Positions 1 to 10,989 of a DNA stretch of 64,000 nt are shown in pieces. The stretch's first letter is position 1. Each line of letters opens with the position of its first letter. The DNA is from Rallus limicola (taxonomy: Eukaryota; Chordata; Aves; Gruiformes; Rallidae): the NCBI GenBank assembly GCA_022605955.1, contig JAKCOZ010000005.1:54809762-54873761 (forward strand), given 5' to 3'. Below the pieces are notes generated by a model. That model saw only the letters and a program-made list of their open reading frames with translations. It had not been told where the DNA came from and did no database searches. The position numbers were made by a program, and so were the translations under genes.

Positions 1-916
1 CAGCAAGGGAGGAGGAAAGGAGAAAAAAAATGGAAAACCAGTCAATAAGCATTGAGAAGCTCAGGAGGGAAGTAGGGTGTTGACTTTATACATTTGTTGG
101 AAAAGAAGAAAACTAACAGATTAATCTACTCTGCTCCCTTGTGCCCCATGGGATCTGCTGTAAAGCAAAGTCAGGAGTGATGTAGGTGCTTTGTGGCTGA
201 ATGCATCAAGACAGGGTCTTTTAGAACAACAGCTGGGATAGAGAAACTCTTTTGCAAAAGAAACACTCCATATCCAAGGGTTTGTTGGGTTTTTTCCTTG
301 CACAAATAAAAAGGCCATCGTGTCCACCCGAGAGCACCAGTGCAGCCCAGATCAGGTTCAGGCCCCTGCAAAAGCTCTGCTGCAGTAACTAACAGGGTGC
401 ACAGCAGGTTATTTCAGGCTGATTCCCAAAGACAACGAGGGTCTGTGATCCTACTGCTTGCCTGCCCCCACTAATTTCTGAACACACTGCTCAGCTGCAG
501 TCCAGCTCTGTCACAGGCAGTAAAAACATCTGTTTCTTAGTTCCACCAAAAAGCAATGATAAGGTACCAAGAACATTGCAGCAAGAAGAGAAACTGCTGC
601 TCACTCCCCATTTTAAAAGCTCAGGGAGGCCTCAGGAGACATGGGAGGCAGTTATGGTCACATACAGGATGTGTGAAAGGTTGTAGAGGGAAGTAGGAGA
701 GGTATATGGCAGGTGTTTGTTAGAAGCCACAGGCACATGCATGCTTTATTTCTGCATCTGGTAGAATAGTTTACACCCTGTGTTACTGGGGTACACAGAG
801 AGAGACTTCAGTGAGACCTGCCAACCAAAAACTAGGGCAGAAAACTTGCTGAGTACAGCCTCACAGCTGATGAGCACCCAAAAGTAACCTCATGCATTTC
901 TTCTTTAACCTTTAAG
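1..916. other. Upstream intron of CCDC198 (inferred)
   Basis: The exon at 917 starts in the middle of a codon, so this is intron sequence. I found no match to the N-terminal part of CCDC198 and no recognisable repeat. Confidence 0.6.
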
Positions 917-993
917 GGCCCCTTTCTTTCAACACCCTGCCGGAAAAGGGAGAAGCCAGCATCATTAAACAGCACCCCCCTCGGAGACCTCAA
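917..993 (+). CDS. CCDC198: CCDC198 exon (SIIKQHPP block)
   Basis: The acceptor is the pyrimidine-rich cttctttaacctttaag ending at 916 and the donor is gtaagg at 994. The exon starts in phase with two bases of a split codon, then encodes 25 residues including EASIIKQHPPRRPQ, which match human ETSIIKRHPPQRLQ. An in-frame TAA just before the acceptor rules out a longer exon in this frame. Confidence 0.9.
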
Positions 994-3900
994 GTAAGGC
1001 GAGTTTGAAGAGCTCCCCGATGAGTTGCTCTGCTTGACCCCTTAACATGGGCTTGGAGATGTGGGCACACATCACAGCAGTCTGGAGGGGGTGGGGGGAC
1101 ACACACCAAATATCCTGGAGCAATGTAAGTTGGAGATCCTACCTCTCGATGAGCTTTATCACCAGCCCAAGTGTGATACCTGGCACAGAGCAGGCACACT
1201 GCCTGCAGACAGACATGTTTTGGACAGGGGCCAGTGGAAGTATTTTAAGGATCACTATGTATCCTTGTGTACCAACACACACCTTCTTGGCTGGACTCCA
1301 TGGTCTTAAAGTTCTTTTCCCAGATTCACAGAATTTTGGAAGGGACCTCCAGAGATTGAGTCCAACCCCCCTGCCAGTCACAGATTCTGTGGCCTCCTCC
1401 TCTCAACAGCACTGTACATGCAAGTGTACACACACACACATTTAGATATTCTGAAATTTTAAAAAATCCTCCCCTAGCAAACATAAACCACCCTTGTTTA
1501 CTCATCCATGACCTTCCCTTCCCCTTCCAGCACTTCCCAGATGCCTTCCCCTCCAAGCCCTGACACCCAGGACTCCATCTGACCTGGCAGTCAGGTTTGT
1601 TCCCCACACAACATAACTAAAGCTTCAAAACTATATTTATAGCCATATACTTTGCTGTAAAGAAGGAAAGGAGACACTGCCAGCACACCATGCTGCACAA
1701 GGGTTGGAACTGCAATTCCATTTAAATTAAAAAAGACAAAGTGATAAGAAGCCCTCCACATGCTGATATTTTTGTGCACTGATACTTTTATACAATACAA
1801 AACCTGGGTGAGGCTCAGGCCATCCTATGCTCACAAGGCTAAGCCAGGGCTCCATAATTCTTGCAGTGAATCAGGTTAATTAATTCCACACCCAGAGCAG
1901 CACACTGCTAGCCATGTTCTACCTGCATTTCACCCCTTCTCCACACCCTCCCAAACCAGACAAGGATAGTTTCTGACTTACGACCTCTTACCTGCTGGCT
2001 ATTGAAGATGCAAAGCTCTCAGCACTTGGCTGAGATTGAGTTCTTCCTCCTTGAGTCAGAGAGAGACACTGGGGAACACCAGGCTCAGTCCTGCTCTGGA
2101 TGCCCCAGAGTTGCAGCTCTCCCACTTTGCTCCTCAGATCTTTGTCCTGAAGCTTTCAGCTGTGTTTCTTCTCTGCTACTTGGCCAGTCTGGGGACTCCA
2201 AAACAGAAAGCAGACAGGCTTCAGAGGAATAAGATCAGACAGGGAAAGGGGACAACTTCAGCAGACCTCTCCAAGGAGCACAGCTAGGTATCCTGCTGAG
2301 AAAGCTCTTAACTGCTGAAAAAAACCTTCCCCTCCCCATGTACTCATTTAGGCAGGGCTTTAATTAGCAATTAAGGGGCAATGTTGTACCTGCTGCTTTT
2401 CTAAGACAGCCTAGCTGCACAGGATTGATCAGGTGCCTAGTTAGGTGGGTGAAGGGAGCCCTCAGCAGTCAGTGGGTGAGGACAAACAGAAAAAAATGGA
2501 CGTCTTGGCTGTTTAACCCATGAGAGAGATCTATCTGTGCTGACAGGTCATGAGTTTCTCTGTAGCAGACCTGGGTCATCCCAGCACTGTGTGCAGCTTG
2601 GACCACCTATCACCTTGCATCCCAGCCACCTTGCAATTGAAATTCTTTGGTGAACATCTCACCTCCCTGCAATGCTTTGAGATGCCCTGTTCCTCCCTGA
2701 GAGCACTTCCACTTTCCCAAAATTCAGTGACAAACCCTCTGCACAGGTCCCACTGTAATCCCACTGCAGCTGGGCTGTTTTGCTCAGGCCTTCCTTGCTG
2801 TGATTACAGACCAGAGGAGCCAACAGACAGGGACAACTGAAACCCAGGCTGCAGCTCTGGCCAAGACCAGTGGCTTCAGGGAGCAGAGGTGGCCACCAAC
2901 TACTGGATTTGGTGGGAGGACGAGGCAGCAGCACCTGGAATGAGCCTGGCTGCTCCTGGTGAACTGTCACATGGATTGCAGCTTCATTTAAAATCCCCTG
3001 CCTGCATGCACTTTTTACTCATTGATCTTATTTCTACTGTGGCAGAATTACTGATGAGTTATTAAAACACAGATAATACTCATTGCAGGACAGAGACAGT
3101 GTCAGTCCTGCCCATTCTCCTGTGGTTGATGTTCTGGAGTGTAAACAGCACCAGCAAAAGCCTTTTTCCTTGGGGGGAGTGTTTTCAAGGACAGCAGAGC
3201 AGGATGACATGGCATTCACAAGGGCTTTTAGAGGATTTTTGGTATTTCCAGAGAAAAATCCCTTGAGGTTCACAGAAGAAAAGAGTCAATTTTTCAGCCT
3301 GGGACACAACTTAAACCAAAATCCTGAAACTTGGCTTCCCCACCCATAGTTTATTTGCCTTCAGCCACCACCTGCTGACTGCCTTGGTGGCATGGGAGTG
3401 ATGCACGGCCCGGGCCGCAGTTTGTGGTGTCACATGCTGCCATCTAGTGCCATTTTTTTAAGCTTCATATTCAGTCTGTGGGGGTTTTTGATGTCGAAAG
3501 ACATGTGAGCCTAGTGTTTGGGGCTCAAGGGGGATGTCTCCTTTACATGCTGCTGCTTCTTTTCTCCTGCATTATTACATGGACCTACAGGATGCTTCAA
3601 AGTTCCAGCTCGGGCTTTGGCAGCAGTTCAGCACAGACAGCCAGAGACGTGGCACAATTCAGAGGGGACTCTAGTTCATAGTCAAGACATTATTGATGTC
3701 CCACATAAATGATAAGCTAAGCCTTACTGATGAAGTCTTGATGATGCTCCACTTAATCTTTATGGAAGCTGGACTGAGCTCCCATCCTAGAAGGCAACAC
3801 TGGCAATATCAAGCTGTGAGATGACCCAGTGCCACCTAGTAACTTGGCACGATTTAAGGAGACAGCTTAGATCCTTAAGATAAAAAAACCCAATGCTCAG

Positions 3901-6900
3901 AGCAGTCTGTAAAGGAAATCTCTGCCCACTTCCATTAGCCACTGGGAAAGAGACATTTTACCATACACAGTCCTGCAGAGAAAGGTTGTACTCAGGCCAA
4001 CATGAACAGTGGGTTGGATGGAGGGAATAGTGCTGTAGGTCTCAGGCATCTGGGATCTGCCCTAGTACAACCTGTTAAGAGACTTATCGTGATACCTCTC
4101 CATGCTTCAGCTTCAGCATGGAGCAATCTGGGGTTTGTCTTCACTCTGGTCTTGGCTGGAGGCAAAAGAAAAACACCTGCAGGGATGAAACTATTGTCAA
4201 ACAGGGGGTTTGCTACTTTGACTCTAATGTGGGAGGTTGCCCCAGTTTTGTCCACTCCTGAAGTACCTAAGGAGCTGTTCATCTCCCTAAGCATCTGCTA
4301 GAGATGTTAATCTCCTTTCTGTATCCAAAGCAGCTGAGACAGAATTGGAGATTGAAAAATGTTAAGGTAGTTTCATATCAGATTTTATGGTTGTGTGGAA
4401 CAAGCAATGCTGAGTGACACCAAGCTGTGTGGTGTGTTGAGATGCTGGAGGGATCTAGAGGTACATGGACAGGCTGGAAAGGTGGGCCTGTGCAGACCTC
4501 ATGAAGTTCAATAAGGCTAAAATCAAGGCCCTGCCATGGGTCAGGACAATCTCAAGCGTAACTACAGGCTGAGTGGAGAATGGGTTGAGAGCAGCCCTGA
4601 GGAGGACTGGGGGAGGGTTGGGTGATGAGAAGCTAAACACGACCCAGAAATGTGTGCTTGCAGCCCAGAAAGCCACCCGTGTCCTGGGCTGCATCAGAAG
4701 CAGTGTGACCAGCAGGTCTAGGGAGGGGGTTTTGCCCCTCTCCTTTGGGGAGACCCCTCTGCAGTGCTGCATCCAGTCCTGAGGTCTGCAAGGTCTTGCA
4801 GCAAGTCCAGAGGAGGCCATGGAGATGGTCCAAGGGCTGGAGCCCCTCTGCTCTGGAGACAGGCTGAGTTGAGATTGTTCAGCCTGGAGAAGGGAAGGCT
4901 GCTTCTGGGGAGAGCTTAGAGCCCCTCCCCATCCCTCGAGGGGCTCCAGGAAAGCTGGAGGGGGGCTGGGTCAAAGGGCAGGGAGGGCCAGGCCCAGGGG
5001 AACGGCTTTCAGCTGCAGGAGGGCAGCTGGAGAGGAGCTGGGAGGCAGAAATCCTTCCTGGGTGGGGTGAGGCCCTGGCACAGGGTGCCCAGAGAAGCTG
5101 GGGCTGCCTCTGGATCCCTGGCAGGGTTCAAGGCCGGGTTGGATGGGGCTTTGGGCACCCTGGGCTGGTGGGGGTGTCCCTGCCCATGGCAAGAGGTAGC
5201 ACTGGGGGGACTTTGAGGTTCCTTCCAGCCCAAAACAGTCGGTGAATCTGTGATACTATTATTATAAATATTGTACTTACAGAGGCTTGAACCTGCTGGC
5301 CGTCTGCAAGCCATTGCTCCTGCAAAGCCCTGGAGTCACCAAGAAGTGGCTGCAACCCCAAAAACAAAGGTAAGGGCAGGGGTTGAGCTCCCCACATGGG
5401 TCATTACACATGGGAATTCCCTTTCTGAGGCAGAGCCACCAGACCAGCACCTTGAATATTTTTAAGGCTAAAGGTTTTGAAGGCCACTTTTGAAAAGCAG
5501 CTGAGCAGCTTGACCACCCACTGCCTGCAGTCAGTGTGCCATGAATATCCCTGGCAACCTCACACGTGCAGAAGCCTTTCCTCCCTTTGGAGCGTGAGAT
5601 TATCTTCTTGCAGCCGAATCAAAGCGGTAACACCTCGAAGCATGTATACATTGTTTTAATTAAGATTATTAATCTTCTTTCTCCCATCATGCCCCAGAGC
5701 TGTAAGAGAATCTGCAAGCACAGTGGAAATCTGTGCTGTGTTCCTGCAAGTTGGCTACGCAGGGAGATGCTCGCTACCTTTAGCCAGGGAGCACCCGAGG
5801 GGCCGGGTGTGGGTCTGTGAGCTGGAGGCTCTTCCTTCCTCTTTCAGAAAATGCAGGTGGATTTATTTATGTTTTTAAACACCTCCTAGGCTCTGGAGAA
5901 GAAGGGGCAGAGCCTGAGACACCTTCCTGGCAAGAGGCAGCACTTGCATAAGCTGGAGATGCTGGATTTGACCCGCAGGCGCCGAGAGGTAATGCTGAGG
6001 TTTTGGGGAAAGGCTGGGGTTTCCCCTTTTGGACTGGGGTCTGCTCATCCCTGGTGTCTCTCCCATGGACCAAGAGGCTTAAAGCTTGTTCCTGGGAAGA
6101 GCAAACAGAGCTTTCCCAATCTTTTGTCCCCTTGATCAGTATTTACTTCTGATTTTTGCAACACTTTGCTCTCAAAAGTTCCATGGCCCATGGAGGAGCC
6201 AAAAAAAGTTTGCAACACTTTGCTCTCTGCCATGGCCCATGGAGGAGCCAAAATATCTCCATCCTGGTCATATTCTTTCACATATCCAGTCTGGCAAATA
6301 CCTTTTGCCCTGGCTAAGCTACTTGGCTGCGTAATTTCCAGCCCCAGCTCCCTAATGATACGCTGTGTTGAGCTGTTAAAACGTGTTTGCTCCTCTGCTG
6401 CTTGTGTTGACAACTAGTTTGCAAACCCAGGCAGAGCTGAAGCGAAATCTCCACAGGGAGGCAAAACTCAATAAACAAAAAATCAAGGAATTCAGCCCAA
6501 AGAAAGTCCTTGACACTCTCCAGAGAGGCGACAGCACCGAAAGCCAAGACCTCATCCCTGCTGAGCACAATCAGCGTTTTCATGGAGACAACCATGGTAA
6601 GTGGAATAATTTTCCAGGGAAATGTAAAACTCAGCAGCCTCTTAAATGTCATCAGAGAAGTTTTCCTATGGAAGCTTCTTCCACCACTCTATCTCCTGCT
6701 GTGACACAGTGTGAGTTCTGAAGTCTGGGGGGTGGGAAAGGCTGTGAGAGGTGGCCGTAAGGCAGAGCGTTAGAATGCCTCAGAGCAGGCTGCAGGTCTC
6801 TGAGCTGCTTCTCTGAAAGCATCCAAACAGACCTGCCTGGCTCTGAATGAAGAACCATGGAATAGCCACAGGGGCACAAGGTGAAATTCCTCAGGGCCAG

Positions 6901-8909
6901 GTTCCTAATTGCCAGTCATTAATGAAAACCCACCTTGCCACCTTTCCTTCAAGCATGAAACATGAGTTACTCTGGTAGAGTCTCTACTAAACACACATCC
7001 ACCCTCAGCTGGGGAGCTGAAGACAAGCCCTAGCCCCACGCTAACCCAACGATTGCCTATGCAGTGCTAGAGCTTGTCCCTTCCTGAAGGTAGCACAGGG
7101 CTGAACCACTGCTAGCTGTGGCCATGGGAGGGTACACAACTGCATGGGTCCCCAGCAAAATATACCAGGATATGTGATGTGAATGACCAGCTCAAATCTT
7201 CAGCTGAGGTCAAGCAGGGTGGGCTTCAAAAGGGCTGTTCTACTCCATCAGGCTGGGTACATCTCAGATTTTTTTGCTCTGGAGAAAGGGAGTGTGGTGT
7301 TCTGTTGTGGCAAAAGGGAAACAGGGATGATTTGAGATTGCTGGTTATTCTCAGGGACCTTGTGAGGCTGTTTTTTTGGAGAAGAGTCAACCTCATCTCT
7401 CTCCCTTGACATGCATGAAGGACTGAAGGAGGGTGCATTTTGGGGTGTTGAACCTTGTAGTGATTCTTCTTTGGGAGAGCAGCCTTGGGCACATTGGGAA
7501 GCTGCAATGGGGGCTCAGCAGGAGGGATGCTGCTGAACACCTTGAAGGATAACAGCAATAGTCCTTGCTGAGGAGGCCCAGGCAAGAGATGGAGAATGAG
7601 CTGCTTGAGCAACAGATGCCATAAATTTGTTCCCAGCTTCACGGTCCACTATGATGTTGTATTCACATGCACCATGCAAACCTCTGGACTCCTGCCCATC
7701 CTTAAATGACAATGGGGTAAATGTTGTAGTCACTGGGGTGACATGCGTTTTAGGATTAGTTTTATATGGAAAACACTTCCCCCTGCCTAGAGCCAGGCAA
7801 TTTCCATTGCAGATTTGCATCCCTCTGGGTGATGTGTAATTAAGGTGAGATGTTCCCAGTTAGATGGTTTCCAACCATGGCTGAAAACACATGTGAAAAC
7901 TCATCAGGTAAAATTCATTTAACAGTGACAGACCTTATCCCCTCTTGGGCATGTCTCCCTGCCACAGCCCACACCATAGTGCAGGAGGGAGAACGCCACG
8001 GTCTGTGTCCCAGCAATGCCAGCAAACACTGAGTGGGGGCTTTTCATTCCCCCACGTGCCTTGAGGGTGGGAGAGTAGCAGGAATGGATGCAGTATAAAT
8101 CTGGAGGGCTGACCTGCATTGCTTTGGATCGAGCCATGACTCTGATCTAAGCTTTGGGGCACTCATTGATGCAGGGCTAGGGGAGCAGCGAGGGTTTGAA
8201 GGCACCAGGACACACAAGGTGACCTAATAAAGGGGAAACAGAAGTGAATCTCATCCACCACTTTACACTGACATCCCCAAAGCATGAGCCCTCTTCTGCT
8301 TTGCTTGCTCATGACAACCTTCAGCACAGGCTGGAAGGCTGTATCAGTGAGGGTAGAAATGCTTCCATCAGTGAAAAACGTGTCTGCTGGTAAACTTTCA
8401 CCAGGAGAACAGGGAAAGGACTTGGCTGCTGCTATCACCTCATGTTTCTTCACCTCAGCTCTCTTCTGCTTGGGGATAAAACCATGCTGCATCATGCCAG
8501 ACTATGTAATTTCACCAAATATAATCCTGAGCATATTATACCTGCCCTGGCCCAGCCCTGATCTTCTTTACACACCTCCAGCTGCCGTTTCCAGTCAAAC
8601 TGTCAGGGACTGGGCATGCAGCTCCAATAATTATCACCTTTTCTTTTTCTCCCCTCTCCCCAAGGAAACACATGGCATGGAGGACTCTCCAGGCAGCGTG
8701 ATGGGGCTGAATTTTCTCCAGGCAAGAGCAGGAAGGTTGACCTGTGGTTCTGCAAGGAGTCAGGGACCAGGGATCTGTTCTGGGACACCTCCAGCACGGG
8801 CTCTGAGGAGTGGGAAAGGGAAGAGAAGATTTCCCGCAAACCTACTCTTGTGAGAACCAAGACAGAGAGAGTTTCTCTCTTCGATGACTTCTTTGATAAG
8901 GATTTCTAG
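917..8909 (+). CDS. CCDC198: CCDC198 (C14orf105/FAME), 3' portion, five exons, 5' end outside window
   Basis: The joined exons 917-993, 5283-5369, 5890-5988, 6431-6596 and 8665-8909 give two bases of a split codon plus 223 codons and a TAG stop at 8907-8909. I recognise the protein by its ordered match to human CCDC198: ASIIKQHPPRRPQ, then RLEP, LEKKGQ, QHLHKLEMLDLTRRRRE, AELKRNLHREAKLNKQ, and the ending VRTKTERVSLFDDFFDKDF. Human CCDC198 has 296 residues, so about 73 N-terminal residues should lie upstream; I saw no match to them in 1-916. The protein is a basic, coiled-coil-poor factor linked in mammals to kidney and energy metabolism, with no known enzymatic domain. The gene converges on NAA30, as in human 14q. 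All splice sites are GT-AG and all phases are consistent, so I see no sign of a pseudogene. Introns are 4289, 520, 442 and 2068 bases. Confidence 0.92.
1285..1378. repeat. Two CR1 3'-tail fragments, tail to tail
   Basis: Positions 1285-1322 resemble a + strand CR1 end (ggactccatggtcttaaag). Positions 1323-1378 resemble a - strand CR1 end (ttttggaagggacctccag, tccaacccccctgcc). Both are short and diverged. Confidence 0.55.
4400..5258 (+). mobile_element. CR1 LINE 3' portion in CCDC198 intron
   Basis: It carries the typical CR1 order: gacaccaagctg, then a remnant of the ORF2 C-terminus ([19 protein letters not shown]), then a 3' UTR and a tail (ggttccttccagcccaaaac, tctgtgatac). It is 5'-truncated and stops about 24 bases before the exon at 5283. 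Confidence 0.88.
5283..5369 (+). CDS. CCDC198: CCDC198 exon (RLEPAGRLQ block)
   Basis: The acceptor is tacttacag ending at 5282 and the donor is gtaagg at 5370. The exon has 87 bases in phase 0 at both ends and encodes 29 residues from RLEP to PKTK, matching the human segment starting KLEP. The upstream pyrimidine tract is weak and a CR1 element ends about 24 bases before the exon. Confidence 0.85.
5890..5988 (+). CDS. CCDC198: CCDC198 exon (LEKKGQ...LDLTRRRRE)
   Basis: The acceptor is cacctcctag ending at 5889 and the donor is gtaatg at 5989. It has 33 codons in phase 0. RQHLHKLEMLDLTRRRRE aligns with human RQYLHKMQVLEMIRKRQE. The segment is strongly basic. Confidence 0.9.
6155..6253 (+). 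repeat. 54-bp tandem duplication in CCDC198 intron
   Basis: tttgcaacactttgctct plus ccatggcccatggaggagcc occurs at 6155 and again at 6209, with a small length difference in between the two blocks. Confidence 0.9.
6431..6596 (+). CDS. CCDC198: CCDC198 exon (AELKRNLHREAKLNKQ)
   Basis: The acceptor is gcaaacccag ending at 6430 and the donor is gtaagt at 6597. It encodes 55 residues plus the first base of a Gly codon. AELKRNLHREAKLNKQ matches human MELKKSLHGEARINKQ. The reading frame stays open upstream of the acceptor, but only the start at 6431 keeps phase 0 with the previous exon; this start lacks two residues found in human. Confidence 0.9.
6597..8664 (+). other. CCDC198 last intron
   Basis: About 2.1 kb with no recognised repeat or exon. 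Open frames here on either strand lack family resemblance. Confidence 0.85.
8665..8909 (+). CDS. CCDC198: CCDC198 last coding exon and stop
   Basis: The acceptor is ctcccctctccccaag ending at 8664. The first two bases complete the Gly codon begun in the previous exon. The exon ends in TLVRTKTERVSLFDDFF followed by DKDF and TAG, matching human ALVRTRTERIPLFDEFF. An acidic and serine-rich stretch (WDTSSTGSEEWEREE) precedes it, as in human. A longer open frame that overlaps this exon from 8284 is in another frame and is not the gene. Confidence 0.93.
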
Positions 8910-9375
8910 TGGCATGGGTTGGGGTGAGAAGGATGTGCTGAAGCACCAAGTGTGGTGGAGCTGAAACACCCCCTCTTCTCTCAAGGCTGGATGGACTGAG
9001 GGTGGAGACACGACGTTTGCAGTCGTGGGAGCATGGGCCAGGGCAAAGGACAGCTGGAAATAAGGACATCACTGATGTGGAGTGAATAACGACTGCTTGG
9101 GGGAAGAAAAATGTCTTGGACAATGAAGTAGGGGGAGAGGGAGGAGGAGCTTGGCAGAAAAACCAAGCAGGAGCTGGAAAATATCCTGGGTTAACCTCAA
9201 ATACTAAGTTCCAACTGAAATGAAAAGTTTTGCTTGTCTTCGTGTTACTCAACCATTCTGTTTAACTAGTTTTTGAACTTACATCCTTTTCTAAACCACA
9301 GAAACCCAGTTCAACATGCAAGGTAAAACCATTCATTAAGGAAATCTTTAAAATAAACATTCTGGTATTTCTAAA
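8910..9375 (+). other. CCDC198: Probable CCDC198 3' UTR
   Basis: This is the non-coding stretch after the TAG up to just past an AATAAA at 9352-9357. The extent is inferred from that signal only; no transcript evidence is available here. Confidence 0.45.
9352..9357 (+). promoter_or_regulatory. CCDC198: Candidate polyadenylation signal AATAAA of CCDC198
   Basis: This is a canonical hexamer about 440 bases after the stop codon. It is followed about 25 bases later by a 36-bp (TA)n tract, which would fall at or just after the cleavage site. Confidence 0.4.

Positions 9376-9380
<5 letters not shown>

Positions 9381-9416
<36 letters not shown>
9381..9416. repeat. (AT)18 microsatellite
   Basis: Uninterrupted AT dinucleotides for 36 bases, just after the candidate CCDC198 polyadenylation signal. 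Confidence 0.97.
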
Positions 9417-9419
<3 letters not shown>

Positions 9420-9685
9420 ATTTCCTGTCCTTCTCTGCCCTGAATACATTGAAATACATATACTTCCTTCAGTACTAACCTCCAGTTTTATTTTTTAAAC
9501 TTCTAACAAAGCTGGCTTTCATTCACTTGCCTTCTCTGGTCAGGTTGTGGTGCTGCACAGTGAGTGGAAGGAAACTGAGGGATCTCCAGCATCTCCCTCA
9601 GACACATCTCTGGTGGTACAGTGCACTGGTTGAGGCTGCTGATTCCACCAGGAATTTGGTCAGACTGTCCTGTTGCAATATGGCA

Positions 9686-9732
9686 TTTACAAGTATACTG
9701 AAGAAGTATATTTACAAGTATATTGAAGAAGA
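9686..9732 (+). repeat. 25-bp tandem duplication
   Basis: tttacaagtatactgaagaa is repeated 25 bases later with one change (tttacaagtatattgaagaa). Confidence 0.85.
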
Positions 9733-9791
9733 TTGTTGTATGAAGGGTACCAGATCTATCAGAGTTCCCTATAAACTCATCTGTTACCTGG

Positions 9792-10380
9792 TGTCGTGGT
9801 TTCACCCCGGCTTGGGCCGAGATCCACGCAGCTGCCTGCTCCTTAAAGTAAAAGAGCAGGAGAAAAGGGAAAAGTGTGGGGGGGAGAACAAGGGAAGGGA
9901 AAAGGAAGGGGCAAATAACTCCAAAACCAAGAAACTAAGAGGCCCGTGGGTTGGGATAAGGATAGTTTACTAAGATAACAGAAAGATAAAATATATACAA
10001 TGCTAACAGGATTTAGAGCAAAAGAATATGAAACTATTGATACCCAATGCAGTTTCTCACCGAACCACACAGCTCAGGCCGCACCACCCAGAGCCGTCCT
10101 GGAACCCGACCGTCCCCCAAGACCCTCGCGTCCCGGCCACTCGTGTCTCGGAACCACCCCCCTTCTTCCTCCCATCAGCCCCCCTTTATCCTGGGCAGGA
10201 CGTAATTGGCATGGAATACTCTCTTTGGCCCATCTGGGTCACCTGTCCTGGCTTTGACTGTCTGACTGCAACCAAAAACATCAGGGTGTTCTCAGCACTG
10301 CTTTCATTGTAACTCCCAAACACAGCATCCCATCCGCTGCTACAAATGAAGTTAACTCTCTCCTGACTGAAACCAGGACA
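9792..10380 (+). mobile_element. Solo LTR of an endogenous retrovirus with 5-bp target duplication
   Basis: It starts TGTCGTGGTTTCACCCCGGC and ends ACTGAAACCAGGACA, so it has TG...CA ends. It is flanked by cctgg on both sides (9787-9791 and 10381-10385). No internal viral gene is present, which fits LTR-LTR recombination. A 5-bp duplication is the length usual for ERVL-type elements; this class call is an inference. Confidence 0.85.
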
Positions 10381-10989
10381 CCTGGAAGAGAGCTTCACAC
10401 AATGCTCCTGTCTCCTACCTGGTTGACTTTGTAGGGCCATAAAGGCCACCACTGTAAAGGTGTGTCATCATGGTGGAAGATATGAATCAGTCAAGCACAT
10501 ATATAAAATAATTCCCTGGGATTTCAATTCTGCATCTTGTACTGATTTTCTTATGACAAAGTGACTGTGTGGGGGACCAGTGCTACACAGAAGAGGGAGT
10601 GAGATCACCACTCCCTGGCCCTGGGAAGAAGATCTGCCTGACTTCCCAGCACCAATTTTACCTCTGTTTGAAATTGAAGAGCCAACAAAGAGCATTACCT
10701 CTTCCTTGTCTCTCTAGGTTGCTTTCCACTTGCTCTCTCTAAAACCTACTGGAGGGGAACACATATTGCAATCAGCTCGTTGGCAAAGCACGGAGACTCT
10801 AGGAGGAACAGACATGACTCCCATCACAGTGACTTTCATTTCCTTCAGCTGGAAATCATACCCTCCTACTTTTCAGGTCAGGACACCCAGAATAACTAGA
10901 CCTGGAGTCAGTTCTCAATTATCCAGGAGAGCTCAGGACAGATGAAGGATGCTCTGCACCACTGTCTCAAACCTGAGCTGTTTTGGATG

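Larger units (their letters stand above)
994..5282 (+). other. CCDC198 intron (within window)
   Basis: Apart from the tail-to-tail CR1 pieces at 1285-1378 and the CR1 at 4400-5258 it holds nothing I recognise. A CTCF-like word is at 3437-3453. Confidence 0.85.

Noticed and set aside
1..916. N-terminal exons of CCDC198
   Set aside because: No reading of this stretch resembles the first 70 residues of the human protein.
4573..4782. Open frame before the CCDC198 exon at 5283
   Set aside because: It belongs to the CR1 ORF2 remnant ([16 protein letters not shown]), not to CCDC198.
8284..8853. 189-codon open frame overlapping the last CCDC198 exon
   Set aside because: It reads that exon in the wrong frame; the true frame is fixed by splice phase and by similarity of the C-terminus.
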